Assembly: GCA_963169345.1 (NCBI GenBank)
Contig: CAUJCT010000034.1
Span: forward strand, 1 to 64,000
Origin: Bacteroidota bacterium
GTDB taxonomy: Bacteria > Bacteroidota > Bacteroidia > NS11-12g > UBA955
Direction: 5' to 3'
DNA: 64,000 nt
Positions 8,927 to 18,817 of the stretch are shown here, one piece after another. Made by a program: the position numbers and the translations under genes. How positions within the stretch are numbered: position 1 is the first letter of the stretch; every line of letters starts with the position of its first letter. Below the pieces are notes generated by a model that saw nothing but the letters and a program-made list of their open reading frames with translations, was not told the DNA's origin and ran no database searches.

Positions 8927-9051
8927 TTCTTTTAAAAAATGTTTTATCCAATCAATCAGCTATTTATAAATTAATACTCCAAAATTGCAGCGAATTTTTC
9001 GGCACTTTCGTCTAATTTTATAATACCAGCCGGAAACAAAATAATCAGCTT

Positions 9052-9948
9052 ATGAAACTACCTTTTTTAACACTACTCCTTTGCCTGTTTTCTTCCGAAA
9101 GCATGGCTCAATTGCTCAATGGAGGATTCGAAAATCTTAATAGCAACGGCACAGCTCAGTTTTGGACTGCTAAAACGTATAGTTTTAATGTTCAAATTGA
9201 CTCCAATGGTCAAACTATTTCCGATTCAGTCGTCTTTGACAAAACCAACTATGCTATTACCAACACACCTTTTACAGGCAATTTTGCTCTTGAACTTAGA
9301 AATGGATTCAATTTTACAACCAATAAAGCGCTACCTGGTATAGCTTTCTCTTCATCCGACTCAAATAATTATGGTGGTTTTGGTTCCAGAATGATAGAAG
9401 TGAACTCTACCCCTGATTATCTTAGTTTCTATGGGAATTTCAAATCTGTAGGTAACGATACAGCTTATGCTTTGATTAAAGTATTTAATTCCAGTTTGGA
9501 TGAAATCGGCAGTGGTATGCTTTTAATTACCTCTACCAGCAACAATTTTGCTCAGTTTAATGTGCCAGTTAATTATCTGTCTACTGATGACGCAGCATTT
9601 GTATCAATAGAGTTTGGTACTGCACAACCTGAAGCAAGCGCTCACCTTGGTTCTGTATTTAAAATAGATGATGTGCAATTAACTTATTCAACTGAAATGG
9701 ATATGGTAGGAAGTGGCGAACTCATCACATTTTTCCCTAACCCGGCTTCAAGTTCTTTTAGAGTGAATACCAAAAAAGTTCCAATGGGTAAAGGCCTCAT
9801 TTTAGTGGATATGAGTGGAAAGGCTGTCCATATTTTTGCGGATACTGAAGGTGTTTACCTGGTAGATAATTTCCGTGAAGGTATCTATGTTGTCATTGTT
9901 CCGGGATTAAGTACCAATTTCAGATACAAACTGGTAGTTAGAAGGTAA
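9052..9948 (+). CDS. Secreted protein with T9SS type A C-terminal signal
   Basis: 298 residues. Signal peptide MKLPFLTLLLCLFSSESMAQ. The body (about 21-220) begins LLNGGFENLN and is a beta-sandwich-like, Asn/Ser-rich domain of the kind found in carbohydrate-binding or adhesin modules (IDDVQLTYS near its end). The last about 75 residues are a T9SS sorting domain: TFFPNPASSSFRVN, ILVDMSGKAV, EGIYVVIVPG and a final RYKLVVRR. It would cross the outer membrane by T9SS and be attached or released; porT lies 3 kb upstream. No catalytic motif is visible. Convergent with the GT4 gene, with 11 bp between the stops. Confidence 0.85.
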   Translation: MKLPFLTLLLCLFSSESMAQLLNGGFENLNSNGTAQFWTAKTYSFNVQIDSNGQTISDSVVFDKTNYAITNTPFTGNFALELRNGFNFTTNKALPGIAFSSSDSNNYGGFGSRMIEVNSTPDYLSFYGNFKSVGNDTAYALIKVFNSSLDEIGSGMLLITSTSNNFAQFNVPVNYLSTDDAAFVSIEFGTAQPEASAHLGSVFKIDDVQLTYSTEMDMVGSGELITFFPNPASSSFRVNTKKVPMGKGLILVDMSGKAVHIFADTEGVYLVDNFREGIYVVIVPGLSTNFRYKLVVRR

Positions 9949-9959
9949 GTCAGCCCCCA

Positions 9960-11093
9960 TCAGAGTCCAGCTACTTCCATCAGCCCATTCATGATATGGT
10001 CCCAGCTGAATTTTCGTTTATATAACTCAGCTTGTTTAGAGAATGTATCCTCCAGTTTTTCATCATAGAACCTTCTTAAAGCTTTAGCAATAACTTGTGT
10101 GTCTTTGGCGCAAACAAATCCGACCTCTCCATCGGGAACTGTTTCTGCCAAACCTCCCACATCTGTTACAAGCATAGGCTTATTAAAGTGATAGGCTATT
10201 TGTGTGACTCCGCTTTGAGTTGCTGAATGGTAAGTTTGTACAACCATATCTGAAGCTGAAAAATACGCTGCCACTTCGCTGTTCGGTATAAAATCATTGC
10301 GTTCCACAACAGCATTTTCTAAATTTAATTCTTTTATTAATGACTTGTATGGAGCTGAATCTTCGTAGTATTCACCAGCAATCAGCAATTTGATATTTTG
10401 ATTTTGCAATCCACTTGCTGCAAATGATTTTAATAATAAATCGAGGCCTTTATACTGACGAATAAACCCAAAAAACAATAAGTAGCCGGTATCAGGATCT
10501 AACCCCAGTTGTTTTTTAGCAGATTGTTTATCTAAGCCCATCCCAAAATTATCGTACATAGGATGTGGTACGTATTTAGAAGGTTTATCAGGCACAAGAA
10601 CTTGCAAATCATGTAATACTGATTGGCTCATAGTCACAAATCCGTGCATGGAATTTACAAAGTAATTGGTGCATGGTTTATCATAGAAATGTTTTTCGTG
10701 AGGATAAATATTATCCGCGATAGCAACCATGCGAGTGTGTTTATTTTTCTGAGCTAGGCGTGCAATGGTTCCTAAAGAAGGTGCCATAAAAGGCATCCAA
10801 TATCGGAAAACCATTAAATCTGGAGCCAGTTTTTTGTATTTAGTACCAACCGATAACCAGTTAAGTGGATTGACTGAGTTAACTGCTGTATCTATGCTGA
10901 TATTTTCCGGGGCAAGGTCTGTACTGAACTGCGTTTTTCCCGGAAAGAGAAAGTTAGGGTATTGTAAGCTAAAACTCAGTATGGAACAATTGTGGCCGGC
11001 ATCGTTGAACCCTTTACACAGTCTCTCGTCATACGTACTTAAACCTCCTCTAAGAGGATATGCTGGTCCAACAATTACAATGCGTTTCCCCAT
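9960..11093 (-). CDS. Glycosyltransferase family 4 (GT-B fold)
   Basis: 377 residues. N-terminal Rossmann part begins RIVIVGPAYPLRGGLSTYDERL with the glycine-rich acceptor loop; the C-terminal half has LLFFGFIRQYKGLDLLLKSF, IAGEYYEDS and a donor-site region DMVVQTYHSATQSGVTQIAYHF. The canonical ExFGxxxxE glutamates of GT4 are not obvious in that region, so retaining activity is likely but not proven. It is the last gene of the operon and overlaps the GT2 stop by 1 nt. Probable role: adding a sugar to a lipid-linked or envelope glycan; the substrate is unknown. Confidence 0.82.
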   Translation of the reverse strand: MGKRIVIVGPAYPLRGGLSTYDERLCKGFNDAGHNCSILSFSLQYPNFLFPGKTQFSTDLAPENISIDTAVNSVNPLNWLSVGTKYKKLAPDLMVFRYWMPFMAPSLGTIARLAQKNKHTRMVAIADNIYPHEKHFYDKPCTNYFVNSMHGFVTMSQSVLHDLQVLVPDKPSKYVPHPMYDNFGMGLDKQSAKKQLGLDPDTGYLLFFGFIRQYKGLDLLLKSFAASGLQNQNIKLLIAGEYYEDSAPYKSLIKELNLENAVVERNDFIPNSEVAAYFSASDMVVQTYHSATQSGVTQIAYHFNKPMLVTDVGGLAETVPDGEVGFVCAKDTQVIAKALRRFYDEKLEDTFSKQAELYKRKFSWDHIMNGLMEVAGL

Positions 11094-12049
11094 TATAAAT
11101 TAATTTTTTCTGATACGGAGTATTGATTGCGTTCTCCGCTCGAGCGACTGATGAGTTCGCCAAGAAAACCAGCTAAAAATAATTGTACACCAATGATCAT
11201 GGTTACCAGTCCTAAATAGAACAATGGAGAATCCGCTACCAAAGGCGCAGGTTTGTGGTTCATCAGATGAATAAGTTTATCGATGATGATATAAAGAGCA
11301 ATACAAACTCCAATTATGAAACTCAACAATCCATATACACCAAAAAAGTGCATTGGCTTTTTGCCGAATTTACCCATGAAAAAGATGGTGAGCAAGTCGA
11401 GAAAACCATTGACAAATCTGTCTAATCCAAATTTGGTAGTCCCGTATTTTCTGGCTCTGTGTTCTACAACCTGTTCGCCAATTTTTTTAAATCCTGCAGA
11501 CTTGGCAATGACAGGTATATATCGGTGCATTTCACCATATACTTCAATGTTTTTCACCACATCATGGCTATAAGCTTTTAAACCACAATTAAAATCGTGA
11601 AGATAAATACCGCTCATTTTACGAGTGGCCCAGTTAAATAACTTGGTTGGAAGTGTTTTAGTGATTGGGTCGTAACGCTTTTTCTTCCAGCCTGAGACCA
11701 TATCAAACTGACCTTCTGTTATTTTTTTATAAAGCTCAGGAATTTCATCAGGACTATCTTGCAAGTCGGCGTCCATTGTGATAATGACCTTAGCATTAGA
11801 TTCAGCAAATCCAATGTTTAATGCAGCTGATTTGCCATAATTTCTTCTGAATTTGATGCCTTTGATTTGACTGTTTTTGGAGGCTAATTGTTGAATTGTT
11901 TCCCAACTGCCGTCGCTACTGCCATCATCTATAAAAATAATTTCATAGCTGTAATTGTTTTGAGTCATTACCCTCACAATCCATTCCTCTAATTCGGGAA
12001 GTGATTCTTTTTCATTTAATAGTGGTATGACAATCGATATGTCGTGCAT
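11093..12049 (-). CDS. Glycosyltransferase family 2, polyprenyl-phosphate sugar transferase type
   Basis: 318 residues. GT-A fold with ISIVIPLLNEKESLPEL at the N-terminus, the DDGSSDGSW nucleotide site and DADLQDSPDEIPEL (DxD). Two C-terminal membrane helices (FFGVYGLLSFIIGVCIALYI and LFYLGLVTMIIGVQLFLAGF) give the GtrB/DPM1-like architecture, which loads a sugar from a nucleotide onto a polyprenyl phosphate. It ends ELISRSSGERNQYSV, a common ending in this subfamily. It sits between DUF4199 and GT4 in one operon, so the two transferases may act in one pathway. Confidence 0.9.
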   Translation of the reverse strand: MHDISIVIPLLNEKESLPELEEWIVRVMTQNNYSYEIIFIDDGSSDGSWETIQQLASKNSQIKGIKFRRNYGKSAALNIGFAESNAKVIITMDADLQDSPDEIPELYKKITEGQFDMVSGWKKKRYDPITKTLPTKLFNWATRKMSGIYLHDFNCGLKAYSHDVVKNIEVYGEMHRYIPVIAKSAGFKKIGEQVVEHRARKYGTTKFGLDRFVNGFLDLLTIFFMGKFGKKPMHFFGVYGLLSFIIGVCIALYIIIDKLIHLMNHKPAPLVADSPLFYLGLVTMIIGVQLFLAGFLGELISRSSGERNQYSVSEKINL

Positions 12050-12071
12050 GTTTTGGACGCCCGTATTTTTA

Positions 12072-12644
12072 TTAATTTGAAGTTGATGGATTTCGTTTTG
12101 TGATAGCAGCTATTATCAATGCGAATATGGCATACAAAACAATAAAGGCAATACTCGAAAAGGTGAGCATACTACCGATATTACTGAATTCTTTGGTTCG
12201 TTGAATTGCAATTGTCATGTCTTTTTCACTCATTCCGCGTTCTTTCATTTGTCTCATGCTTTCATCTAACATATTGGAAACCATTAAGTCGAAATCAACC
12301 TGATAGCTTAAAAATACATACATGAAGATGGTTGTGATGAGTATGATGAATAAACCTGTTATATAAGAAACAGTAAAGCCTTTTCCAAAAGTTAAAAAGC
12401 CTCCATTTTCTTTATCTCGGTATTCCTTGTTTGCCATATAAAAAGCAACAAGAGATATGACTAAATCCAATAAACCTAAAGCCATTCCACCCTTTTGTGG
12501 ATGATAGGTGGCGGGGTCAGACAAGTAGATGGCATAGGTTTTAATTATCATGTAGGCTGAAGTGATTAAAGCCCATTTGTAGGCGACATTCAAGAAACTT
12601 TTGTTGCCTGGCATTGCTTGATCTGTAATCATGTTGTCGTTCAT
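12072..12644 (-). CDS. DUF4199 family membrane protein
   Basis: 190 residues with four predicted membrane helices (around 25-45, 53-72, 93-113 and 160-182) and a charged loop after helix 3 (MLDESMRQMKERGMSEKDMTIAI). This matches the Bacteroidetes DUF4199 family, whose function is unknown. It lies 12 bp after the dihydroorotase-like gene and 22 bp before the GT2 gene; the same neighbourhood, as I recall it, is common in the phylum, which hints at an envelope or glycan role. Confidence 0.8.
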   Translation of the reverse strand: MNDNMITDQAMPGNKSFLNVAYKWALITSAYMIIKTYAIYLSDPATYHPQKGGMALGLLDLVISLVAFYMANKEYRDKENGGFLTFGKGFTVSYITGLFIILITTIFMYVFLSYQVDFDLMVSNMLDESMRQMKERGMSEKDMTIAIQRTKEFSNIGSMLTFSSIAFIVLYAIFALIIAAITKRNPSTSN

Positions 12645-12656
12645 TTTTTTGAAGAT

Positions 12657-13949
12657 TTAATGATGATGAATATTAAAAAGACAATTTTTATTTATAAAGG
12701 TTGCCTCAATAAAATAAGGCAATGGTTTATTCAAATAATAAGTATTATCAGAAAGTGAATGATTGTTTTTTCTGGTTATAATGGTTTGTTTGTGAGGATT
12801 GATAACTGTAAAATTGGCTTCTGCTCCTTCATCAATACTATCTATTATACAGTTGAGAATTTTAGCTCCTCCGTAATTGAATTTTTCCAGTAAAGCTTCA
12901 TCACTCATAGAAGGACAGAATCTGTTGCGGCCTTCAACGCCTAAACTGAAAGCTATTTGCAATGTGATAACCCCATTGGCAGCATATTCAAATTCAACTC
13001 TTTTGCGTTCTACTTCCTGTGGATGGTGATCGCTGCATATTGCGTCGATTGTGCCATCAAGCAAGCCCTGCCACAAAGCTTTAACATCATTAGCCTGACG
13101 CAAAGGTGGATTCACTTTAAGATTGCTGTCAAAGTCCATTATGGCTTCATCAGTCAAAACCAGATTCATTACAGCAACATCACTAGTCACTTGTATGCCT
13201 TGTAATTTAGCTTGACGAATGAGTTCAACAGACTTTTCGGTACTCACTTTAGAAATATGTAATCGAGTCTGATGATAATCTGCCAGTTCTATATCTCTTT
13301 GAACTCTGAGATATTCCGCCATTTGGGGAATTCCTTTCAATCCTAAACTTACAGCTACCGGGCCTTCTGCAACGTAAGCACCTTTTGTTAATTCACTTTC
13401 TTCGCAAAAAGAATAAATCAGTCCATTGAAACTCTTGGTATATTGCAGTGCACGGCTCATTGTGCCAATATTTTCCATAGGATTGTTGGCATTGGCAAAT
13501 GCAACAGCACCCGATTGTTTCATATCGAACATTTCGCAAAGATCATCTCCTTGCATGTTATGTGTTATAGCACCCAAAGGTAAAAACTGGACAGGAAGTT
13601 CTTCGGTTTGGTGAATGACAAATTCGACTCCGGACTTATCATCTCTAGCAGGTTGGCAATTAGGTAGAAGAGCAATTTTGGAGAATCCACCGGCCATTGC
13701 ACACTGATTAAGTGACTGAAGCGTTTCTCTGTGTTCGTATCCGGGTTCACTGCTATTGCATCTCACATCCACAAAAGCAGGACTGACGATACATTCACTA
13801 AAATCCAGTACTTTAGAGTAAGCTGATTCATCCAAATCAACACCGAAAGCACTGATTTTACCATCTATTATTCCCAGGTCGCCGGTTTGACCATTGTATT
13901 TTGAGCCCTTGTCCGCAACCGTAATATTCTTAAGCAGAAAGCTTTGCAT
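12657..13949 (-). CDS. Dihydroorotase-like protein lacking metal-binding histidines
   Basis: 430 residues. The overall fold and landmarks are of type I dihydroorotase (amidohydrolase): LLKNITVAD, SPAFVDVRCNSSEPGYEH, GLKGIPQMAEYLRVQRDIELA, VNPPLRQANDVKALWQGLLDGTIDAICSDHHP. However the metal ligands are mostly gone. The DxHxH motif is D61-V-R-C-N, the HCED-type His is Phe181 (FCEE), HISHVS reads HISKVS (Lys234), and the PHH site reads VMN (260-262). Only the catalytic-type Asp307 remains. Similar ligand-free homologues (PyrC') support aspartate transcarbamoylase in other bacteria. A structural or non-pyrimidine role is therefore more likely than dihydroorotase catalysis. The start overlaps the end of the BatA-like gene by 20 nt. 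Confidence 0.85.
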   Translation of the reverse strand: MQSFLLKNITVADKGSKYNGQTGDLGIIDGKISAFGVDLDESAYSKVLDFSECIVSPAFVDVRCNSSEPGYEHRETLQSLNQCAMAGGFSKIALLPNCQPARDDKSGVEFVIHQTEELPVQFLPLGAITHNMQGDDLCEMFDMKQSGAVAFANANNPMENIGTMSRALQYTKSFNGLIYSFCEESELTKGAYVAEGPVAVSLGLKGIPQMAEYLRVQRDIELADYHQTRLHISKVSTEKSVELIRQAKLQGIQVTSDVAVMNLVLTDEAIMDFDSNLKVNPPLRQANDVKALWQGLLDGTIDAICSDHHPQEVERKRVEFEYAANGVITLQIAFSLGVEGRNRFCPSMSDEALLEKFNYGGAKILNCIIDSIDEGAEANFTVINPHKQTIITRKNNHSLSDNTYYLNKPLPYFIEATFINKNCLFNIHHH

Positions 13950-15972
13950 TTGTCTTAAAAAATCTGATCAAAAGTATTTCAATAAGTAGGAAAAACAAAA
14001 CAAAAGTAATACACCATTTCCACAGGCTAATTCCTCTGCGGTTTTTTGCAAATTCAGCCGACAATTTTTCAGCACTGCCTTGAAATTCCTCAATACCAAA
14101 ATTGTCACATTGTTTTTCAAATTCTTCTATCGTTAATGTACGAGTATCACTCTCGTTTCTGTTGATGTTAAAGGCTATTGAACCAATTGCACTGTCTCGG
14201 TCCTTTCTCAAAATGTCATAATGACCCTGAGTTTCTATCTCTCCATTTGTGTTTAACAGCATCTCTCCATCGCTGTTAATAACTTCAGGAACCAATACAA
14301 TTTTTTCATTTTTTAGAGTAATACCTGTCTCTGTTTCATAAGGCAAGCCTGTTCCAATAGCGCTAGTGGTTGCGCAGAGTTGATACAAACTCGACCTGTA
14401 AGCGCCTAACATAGCCGATTTAATTAATGTGGGCGGAAATAAGGCATGGTTCTGAAAATTCCCCCAGGTTTTATCGGTTGCAGATGCGCATAGTATAAAA
14501 TTGCCTTTCCCAAAGGAATTGTTCTGTATGAAAGGTTTGCCGTTTGCCAGCCTTGCAATGGCAGTTCCACCAACTGATTGAATGTTTAAAGTTTTACTGA
14601 GTGTTGGATAATCCGGGTTCTTAGGAACTTTTTCAAATACGTTTTTATAAATAGGATGCTCAAGTTCAAGTTGACTTACTTTGAGTGGAGTATTGTCAAC
14701 GAGTTCGGCTACTTGTATTCCAAAATTAGCACACAATGCATCTAAACCAGATTCTGAAATGCCTGAAGCAGCGTTGGGAAATACGAATAAAGTACCTCCG
14801 TTTTGAACAAATTTTTTCAGTTCACTTTGCAGTCCTGTATTGATTTGACTAATGCCCTGCAATACAATCAGGTCAAGGTTCTTGAAGTCGCTGTAATTGA
14901 TGTTTCCGCTGTTTTCGCGTTTGTAAATAAAGCCTGGATTATCTGAAAATACTGCATCTGCATAGGGTTCAGAGTTGTCGCTGATTACACTGACCTTGTA
15001 ATTTCTATTGATTGAGAAAGCAAAGAAAAGCTCATCATCGATAGCAATGTTATCTCCCGGTAATTTCAACTCGCACCGATGATAACCTCCGCTTTCGAGT
15101 GTGAAATTAATGTTTTGCCTGTCATTGGAATAAGGTTGAAGATTGAAGTTGGCAATGCCTTTTGGTTTGTTGTCAATCCATAATTCGAGCGTCATGTTTT
15201 CAACAGGATTCTCGGTGTAATTGCTCACCTGAACTACCAGTGTAATGTTTTGCCCGACTTGTAAAACAGGAGATTCCAAATAACATGTATCGATACTGAT
15301 ATTGTCGTGCCCAGCATTTTCAAGTTTAATCCATGTTTGTCTGATATTGCTGTCCAGTGGATTTTTAGCTAAAGTACTTTGCTTTTTCTGGAAGTCAGAA
15401 ATAATAAAACTTAATTTCTCGCCACTGCGCTCTTTTAGCAAACGATTTTGAATTTCAAGAATATCAGATATTTGTCTGGTAGATACACTCAGTTTAATTT
15501 TATCAATGTTTTCGAGAGTGGCCTGTTTGCCTCTGAAATGCATAAACGAAGCGTTTAAATCAGTTGTTATGATGTTAAATTCATCGGCATTTGAAGCGGC
15601 GTTTATGATGGCTCTGGCCCGGTTTTTTGCAGCTTCAAGCAATTGACCTTCCTCTCCTGAAAGATTCATGCTGTAACTATTATCAATGTACAAACTGATG
15701 GAAGTTTTGCCATTTTCACCGGAAGATTTTTCTTTTTTTATAACCGGTTGTGCAAATGCAAAGACAAGAAATGTGAATGCCAGCAATCGGCTTGCCAGTA
15801 TCAGGTATTTTTTAAGTTGATTACCTGTTTTAGTCTGTCTGTTGATTTGAGTAAGCAGTCTGACATTCGAAAATTCAATCCGTTTATAACGTCTGAAATT
15901 GAATAAGTGAATGGCGATGGGCACCAAAAGAGCCAACAGAGCCCAAAGAAATTGCGGATACAGCCAAACCAT
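13930..15972 (-). CDS. BatA/vWA-type membrane protein
   Basis: 680 residues. The N-terminus (YPQFLWALLALLVPIAIHLFNFRRYKRIEFSNVRLL) is the aerotolerance/BatA N-terminal domain, followed by a second helix around residues 58-78. A von Willebrand A-like domain follows with a MIDAS-like DNSYSM (about 92-97) and FIISDFQKK. Then come a beta-sandwich module (about 215-320), a glutamine-amidotransferase-like segment (LIVLQGISQINTGLQSELKKFVQNGGTLFVFP) and a C-terminal helix. Relatives are common in Bacteroidetes but poorly defined. It is the first gene of the minus-strand operon, divergent from fumC by 244 bp. Confidence 0.82.
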   Translation of the reverse strand: MVWLYPQFLWALLALLVPIAIHLFNFRRYKRIEFSNVRLLTQINRQTKTGNQLKKYLILASRLLAFTFLVFAFAQPVIKKEKSSGENGKTSISLYIDNSYSMNLSGEEGQLLEAAKNRARAIINAASNADEFNIITTDLNASFMHFRGKQATLENIDKIKLSVSTRQISDILEIQNRLLKERSGEKLSFIISDFQKKQSTLAKNPLDSNIRQTWIKLENAGHDNISIDTCYLESPVLQVGQNITLVVQVSNYTENPVENMTLELWIDNKPKGIANFNLQPYSNDRQNINFTLESGGYHRCELKLPGDNIAIDDELFFAFSINRNYKVSVISDNSEPYADAVFSDNPGFIYKRENSGNINYSDFKNLDLIVLQGISQINTGLQSELKKFVQNGGTLFVFPNAASGISESGLDALCANFGIQVAELVDNTPLKVSQLELEHPIYKNVFEKVPKNPDYPTLSKTLNIQSVGGTAIARLANGKPFIQNNSFGKGNFILCASATDKTWGNFQNHALFPPTLIKSAMLGAYRSSLYQLCATTSAIGTGLPYETETGITLKNEKIVLVPEVINSDGEMLLNTNGEIETQGHYDILRKDRDSAIGSIAFNINRNESDTRTLTIEEFEKQCDNFGIEEFQGSAEKLSAEFAKNRRGISLWKWCITFVLFFLLIEILLIRFFKTNAKLSA

Positions 15973-16184
15973 ATTTGAGTTAAACGCAAACTTAATCTTT
16001 TTTTGTGATAATGATCATTTAAATTGACCGAAAGCGGACATTCCTGGTTAAATTTTGCGTCAATCAGCATCATTTCAGGCTTTATTTAAGGCAAGCAGGG
16101 TGTTTAATACCATTATAGTAGCAAACAGTATAGTTTTGAAAGGATTTGAATTGTTAAATGTATCAGGAATTAACATTTAAACAT

Positions 16185-16192
16185 TAAATTTG
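16185..16192 (+). promoter_or_regulatory. -7 box upstream of fumC
   Basis: TAAATTTG fits TAnnTTTG and lies 24 nt before the fumC ATG. No TTG at the usual 19-21 nt upstream, so only a moderate call. Confidence 0.4.
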
Positions 16193-16216
16193 CCGTCCAT
16201 TTAGATTTAATATATC

Positions 16217-17629
16217 ATGAATCAGACACAAGAATTCAGAATCGAACGCGATACTATGGGCGAAGTTAAAGTACCTGCTCATGTATACTGGGGCGCGCAA
16301 ACTCAAAGATCATTGCAGAATTTCAAAATTGGCAATCAGAGAATGCCTATTGAAATAATTCGCGCTTTTGCGGTTTTGAAGAAAGCAGCAGCTATCACTA
16401 ATAACAAACTTGGTGCTTTGTCACTTACTAAATGCGATCTTATTTGCAGTGTTTGTGATGAGATTCTTGAGGGTAAACTGGATGATCAGTTTCCTTTGGT
16501 AATATGGCAAACCGGTAGCGGTACCCAAAGCAATATGAATGTTAATGAAGTTATTGCCAACAGAGCACATGTTATAAATGGCGGTAAACTTTCAGATGAA
16601 GAGAAAATATTGCATCCTAATGATGATGTCAACAAATCTCAGAGCAGCAATGATACTTTTCCTACTGCTATGAGTATTGCAGCATATCAACAGGTGATTG
16701 ATTACACTATTCCGGGTTTACAGGCTTTGAAAACTACTTTAAAGCACAAAGCACGTGAGTTTAAGGATATCATTAAAATTGGCAGAACCCACTTTATGGA
16801 CGCTACTCCTTTGACTCTGGGTCAGGAGTTCAGTGGTTATGTTCAGCAATTGAAAAATGGAATTGAAGCCATTAATCGCGCTTTAGTTCCGGCAAGTGAA
16901 ATTGCATTGGGTGGAACAGCAGTTGGTACCGGCATCAACACACCTAAAGGATATTCTGAACTTGTTGCCAAAACTATCGCTGAATTGTCTGGATTGCCAA
17001 TAGTAAGTGCTGAAAATAAATTTGAAGCTTTGGCTGCTCACGATGCCATGGTTGAACTTCATGGAGCTTTGAAACGTGTTGCAGTCAGTTTGATGAAAAT
17101 TGGCAATGACATCAGAATGTTAAGTTCAGGTCCTCGCAGTGGTATTGGTGAAATACTGATTCCGGATAATGAACCGGGCAGCAGTATTATGCCAGGTAAA
17201 GTGAACCCAACTCAATGTGAAGCTTTAACAATGGTTTGTGCTCAGGTAATGGGCAATGATGTAGCTGTTACTATTGGTGGTTCAAATGGTCATTTTGAGC
17301 TTAATGTATTCAAGCCTTTGATTGCTTCCAATGTTCTTCAGTCAGCCAGATTATTAGGAGAAGCATCCTTGAGTTTTGATATTAATTGCGCTCAGGGGAT
17401 TGAACCAAACTTACCTGAAATTAAAAATAAACTTGAGAATTCATTAATGCTGGTGACCGCTTTAAACACGCATATTGGTTACGAAAATGCAGCTAAGATT
17501 GCAAAGAAAGCGCACAAAGAAAACACCAGTTTAAGACAAGCTGCATTAGATTTGGGTTTATTAACCAACGAGCAGTTTGATGAGTGGGTGAGACCAGAGA
17601 AAATGGTAGGTATAATAGATATAAATTAA
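16217..17629 (+). CDS. fumC: Fumarate hydratase class II
   Basis: 470 residues, standard length for the iron-free fumarase of the TCA cycle (fumarate + water to malate). Signatures: [72 protein letters not shown] and the superfamily signature [15 protein letters not shown]. The terminal EWVRPEKM is also characteristic. Single gene with its own terminator, divergent from the BatA-like operon. Confidence 0.96.
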   Translation: MNQTQEFRIERDTMGEVKVPAHVYWGAQTQRSLQNFKIGNQRMPIEIIRAFAVLKKAAAITNNKLGALSLTKCDLICSVCDEILEGKLDDQFPLVIWQTGSGTQSNMNVNEVIANRAHVINGGKLSDEEKILHPNDDVNKSQSSNDTFPTAMSIAAYQQVIDYTIPGLQALKTTLKHKAREFKDIIKIGRTHFMDATPLTLGQEFSGYVQQLKNGIEAINRALVPASEIALGGTAVGTGINTPKGYSELVAKTIAELSGLPIVSAENKFEALAAHDAMVELHGALKRVAVSLMKIGNDIRMLSSGPRSGIGEILIPDNEPGSSIMPGKVNPTQCEALTMVCAQVMGNDVAVTIGGSNGHFELNVFKPLIASNVLQSARLLGEASLSFDINCAQGIEPNLPEIKNKLENSLMLVTALNTHIGYENAAKIAKKAHKENTSLRQAALDLGLLTNEQFDEWVRPEKMVGIIDIN

Positions 17630-17649
17630 TAAGATTGTTTTTATAGAAT

Positions 17650-17674
17650 AAGCGGATTTCGGTCCGCTTTTTTT
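17650..17674 (+). terminator. Rho-independent terminator after fumC
   Basis: Stem AAGCGGA/TCCGCTT (7 bp) with a 6-nt loop, followed by TTTTT, 20 bp past the fumC stop. Confidence 0.88.
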
Positions 17675-17687
17675 GTGGGCAAAAACT

Positions 17688-17769
17688 TTAACCTGTCAGG
17701 TTGAAGTTTTTCGGAATAAAATGCAGTGATACAGTATTTTATAGAAATAAATTGGGACCTGACAGGTTG
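17688..17769. repeat. Pair of short palindromes related to the REP family
   Basis: Two short palindromes, TTAACCTGTCAGGTTGAA (17688-17705) and ACCTGACAGGT (17757-17767), lie 50 bases apart in the fumC/GT9 convergent spacer. They share the AACCT..AGGTT arms of the REP-like repeats but have centres TGTCA and TGACA and lack the rest of the unit. Confidence 0.6.
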
Positions 17770-17827
17770 TTTTAATTTACAGCTTATCGCAAAAAAGTAC
17801 CATTTCAAAAAGAAAAATGCACTTTGA

Positions 17828-18778
17828 TTAAATATGCTCAAAACTCTGATTGACCATGCATTTAAAATGACCTTTCGGACATTTATCATATCCAATTTTA
17901 CTGCATGGTCGGCAACCTAAATCTTCAACTTCTAAAATTGTGCTTAAAGCATCGTCTACATCCTGGGGATAGTAGGGTGTCATGCCAAATTCAGGTATTG
18001 TGTTTCCCCAGATAGATACAATTGGTTTTCTCAATGCAGCTGCAATGTGCATCATGCCGGTATCATGTGCATATACTTTTTGGGCGTTTTTCATAATCAA
18101 TGCACTTTGGTCTATATTGAGCTGACCACATAAGTTTATTGCATTTGAACAAGCCCGACTTAATTTTTCGCCTGCTTCTTTATCTTCATTTCCACCTATT
18201 AATACCAATGGAGAATTGACTTTTTGACAAAGTTCAACCTGTTTTAAAAATGGCAGTTTTTTGGTATTGTGTTGCGCACCTAGTGCATAAACTGCATACG
18301 ACTCAGGTAAGTCAAACTGACTGACATTGGTTTGTTCAGGAATGAAATAGTCAAGTCCATTTCCGTCATTTTCTATTCCAAAATGTGAAACAGTATCCAT
18401 ATAGCGGTCTACTATATGCATGTAGGGAAGAACATTCACTTTAAGACGCACCATCAACCATTTTTCCCAATTTAATTTGTCTAATTTATATCGCTTTACT
18501 CTTAATTGCGACCAAATATTTACAGTGCGTAAATTGTTGTGAAGGTCGATGATATAATCAAAATTTTCCTTTTTAAGATTTTGAATCAGGTCGGTCATGC
18601 TGCTTTCCAGAAAATGCAATTTGTCTATATACGGGTTGTTGATTAATAGTCCCCTATATTGCTTTTTGGTAGCATAGTGTACCTCCAACTCAGGTTTTTG
18701 AGTTTTGAGACATCTTATTACAGGCGTTGTCAGTACAATGTCTCCTATAGAGCTAAATCTTAAAATGAGTACTTTCAA
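17828..18778 (-). CDS. Glycosyltransferase family 9 (heptosyltransferase-like)
   Basis: 316 residues. N-terminal ILRFSSIGDIVLTTPVIRCL and C-terminal VYAHDTGMMHIAAALRKPIVSIWGNTIP are the hallmarks of the ADP-heptose:LPS heptosyltransferase family; YALGAQHNTKKLPF and LIGGNEDKEAG form the nucleotide-sugar pocket. It probably adds a core sugar to LPS, though the sugar is uncertain in Bacteroidetes. It ends with a cluster of cysteines (LGCRPCSKIGYDKCPKGHFKCM) often seen in this branch. The start is TTG, supported by the conserved first residues KVLILRFSS. Third gene of the gpsA-polX-GT9 unit. Confidence 0.88.
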   Translation of the reverse strand: MKVLILRFSSIGDIVLTTPVIRCLKTQKPELEVHYATKKQYRGLLINNPYIDKLHFLESSMTDLIQNLKKENFDYIIDLHNNLRTVNIWSQLRVKRYKLDKLNWEKWLMVRLKVNVLPYMHIVDRYMDTVSHFGIENDGNGLDYFIPEQTNVSQFDLPESYAVYALGAQHNTKKLPFLKQVELCQKVNSPLVLIGGNEDKEAGEKLSRACSNAINLCGQLNIDQSALIMKNAQKVYAHDTGMMHIAAALRKPIVSIWGNTIPEFGMTPYYPQDVDDALSTILEVEDLGCRPCSKIGYDKCPKGHFKCMVNQSFEHI

Positions 18779-18817
18779 TTTATTTGCAAAGGTAAGTCAA
18801 TGCATCGAATGCATCGT

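Larger units (their letters stand above)
8556..9051. other. 496-base spacer with two palindromic repeats
   Basis: No coding region. It holds repeat copies B and C in the same orientation, about 240 bases apart, with unrelated AT-rich DNA between them, and the unrecognised promoter of the 9052 gene. Confidence 0.6.
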
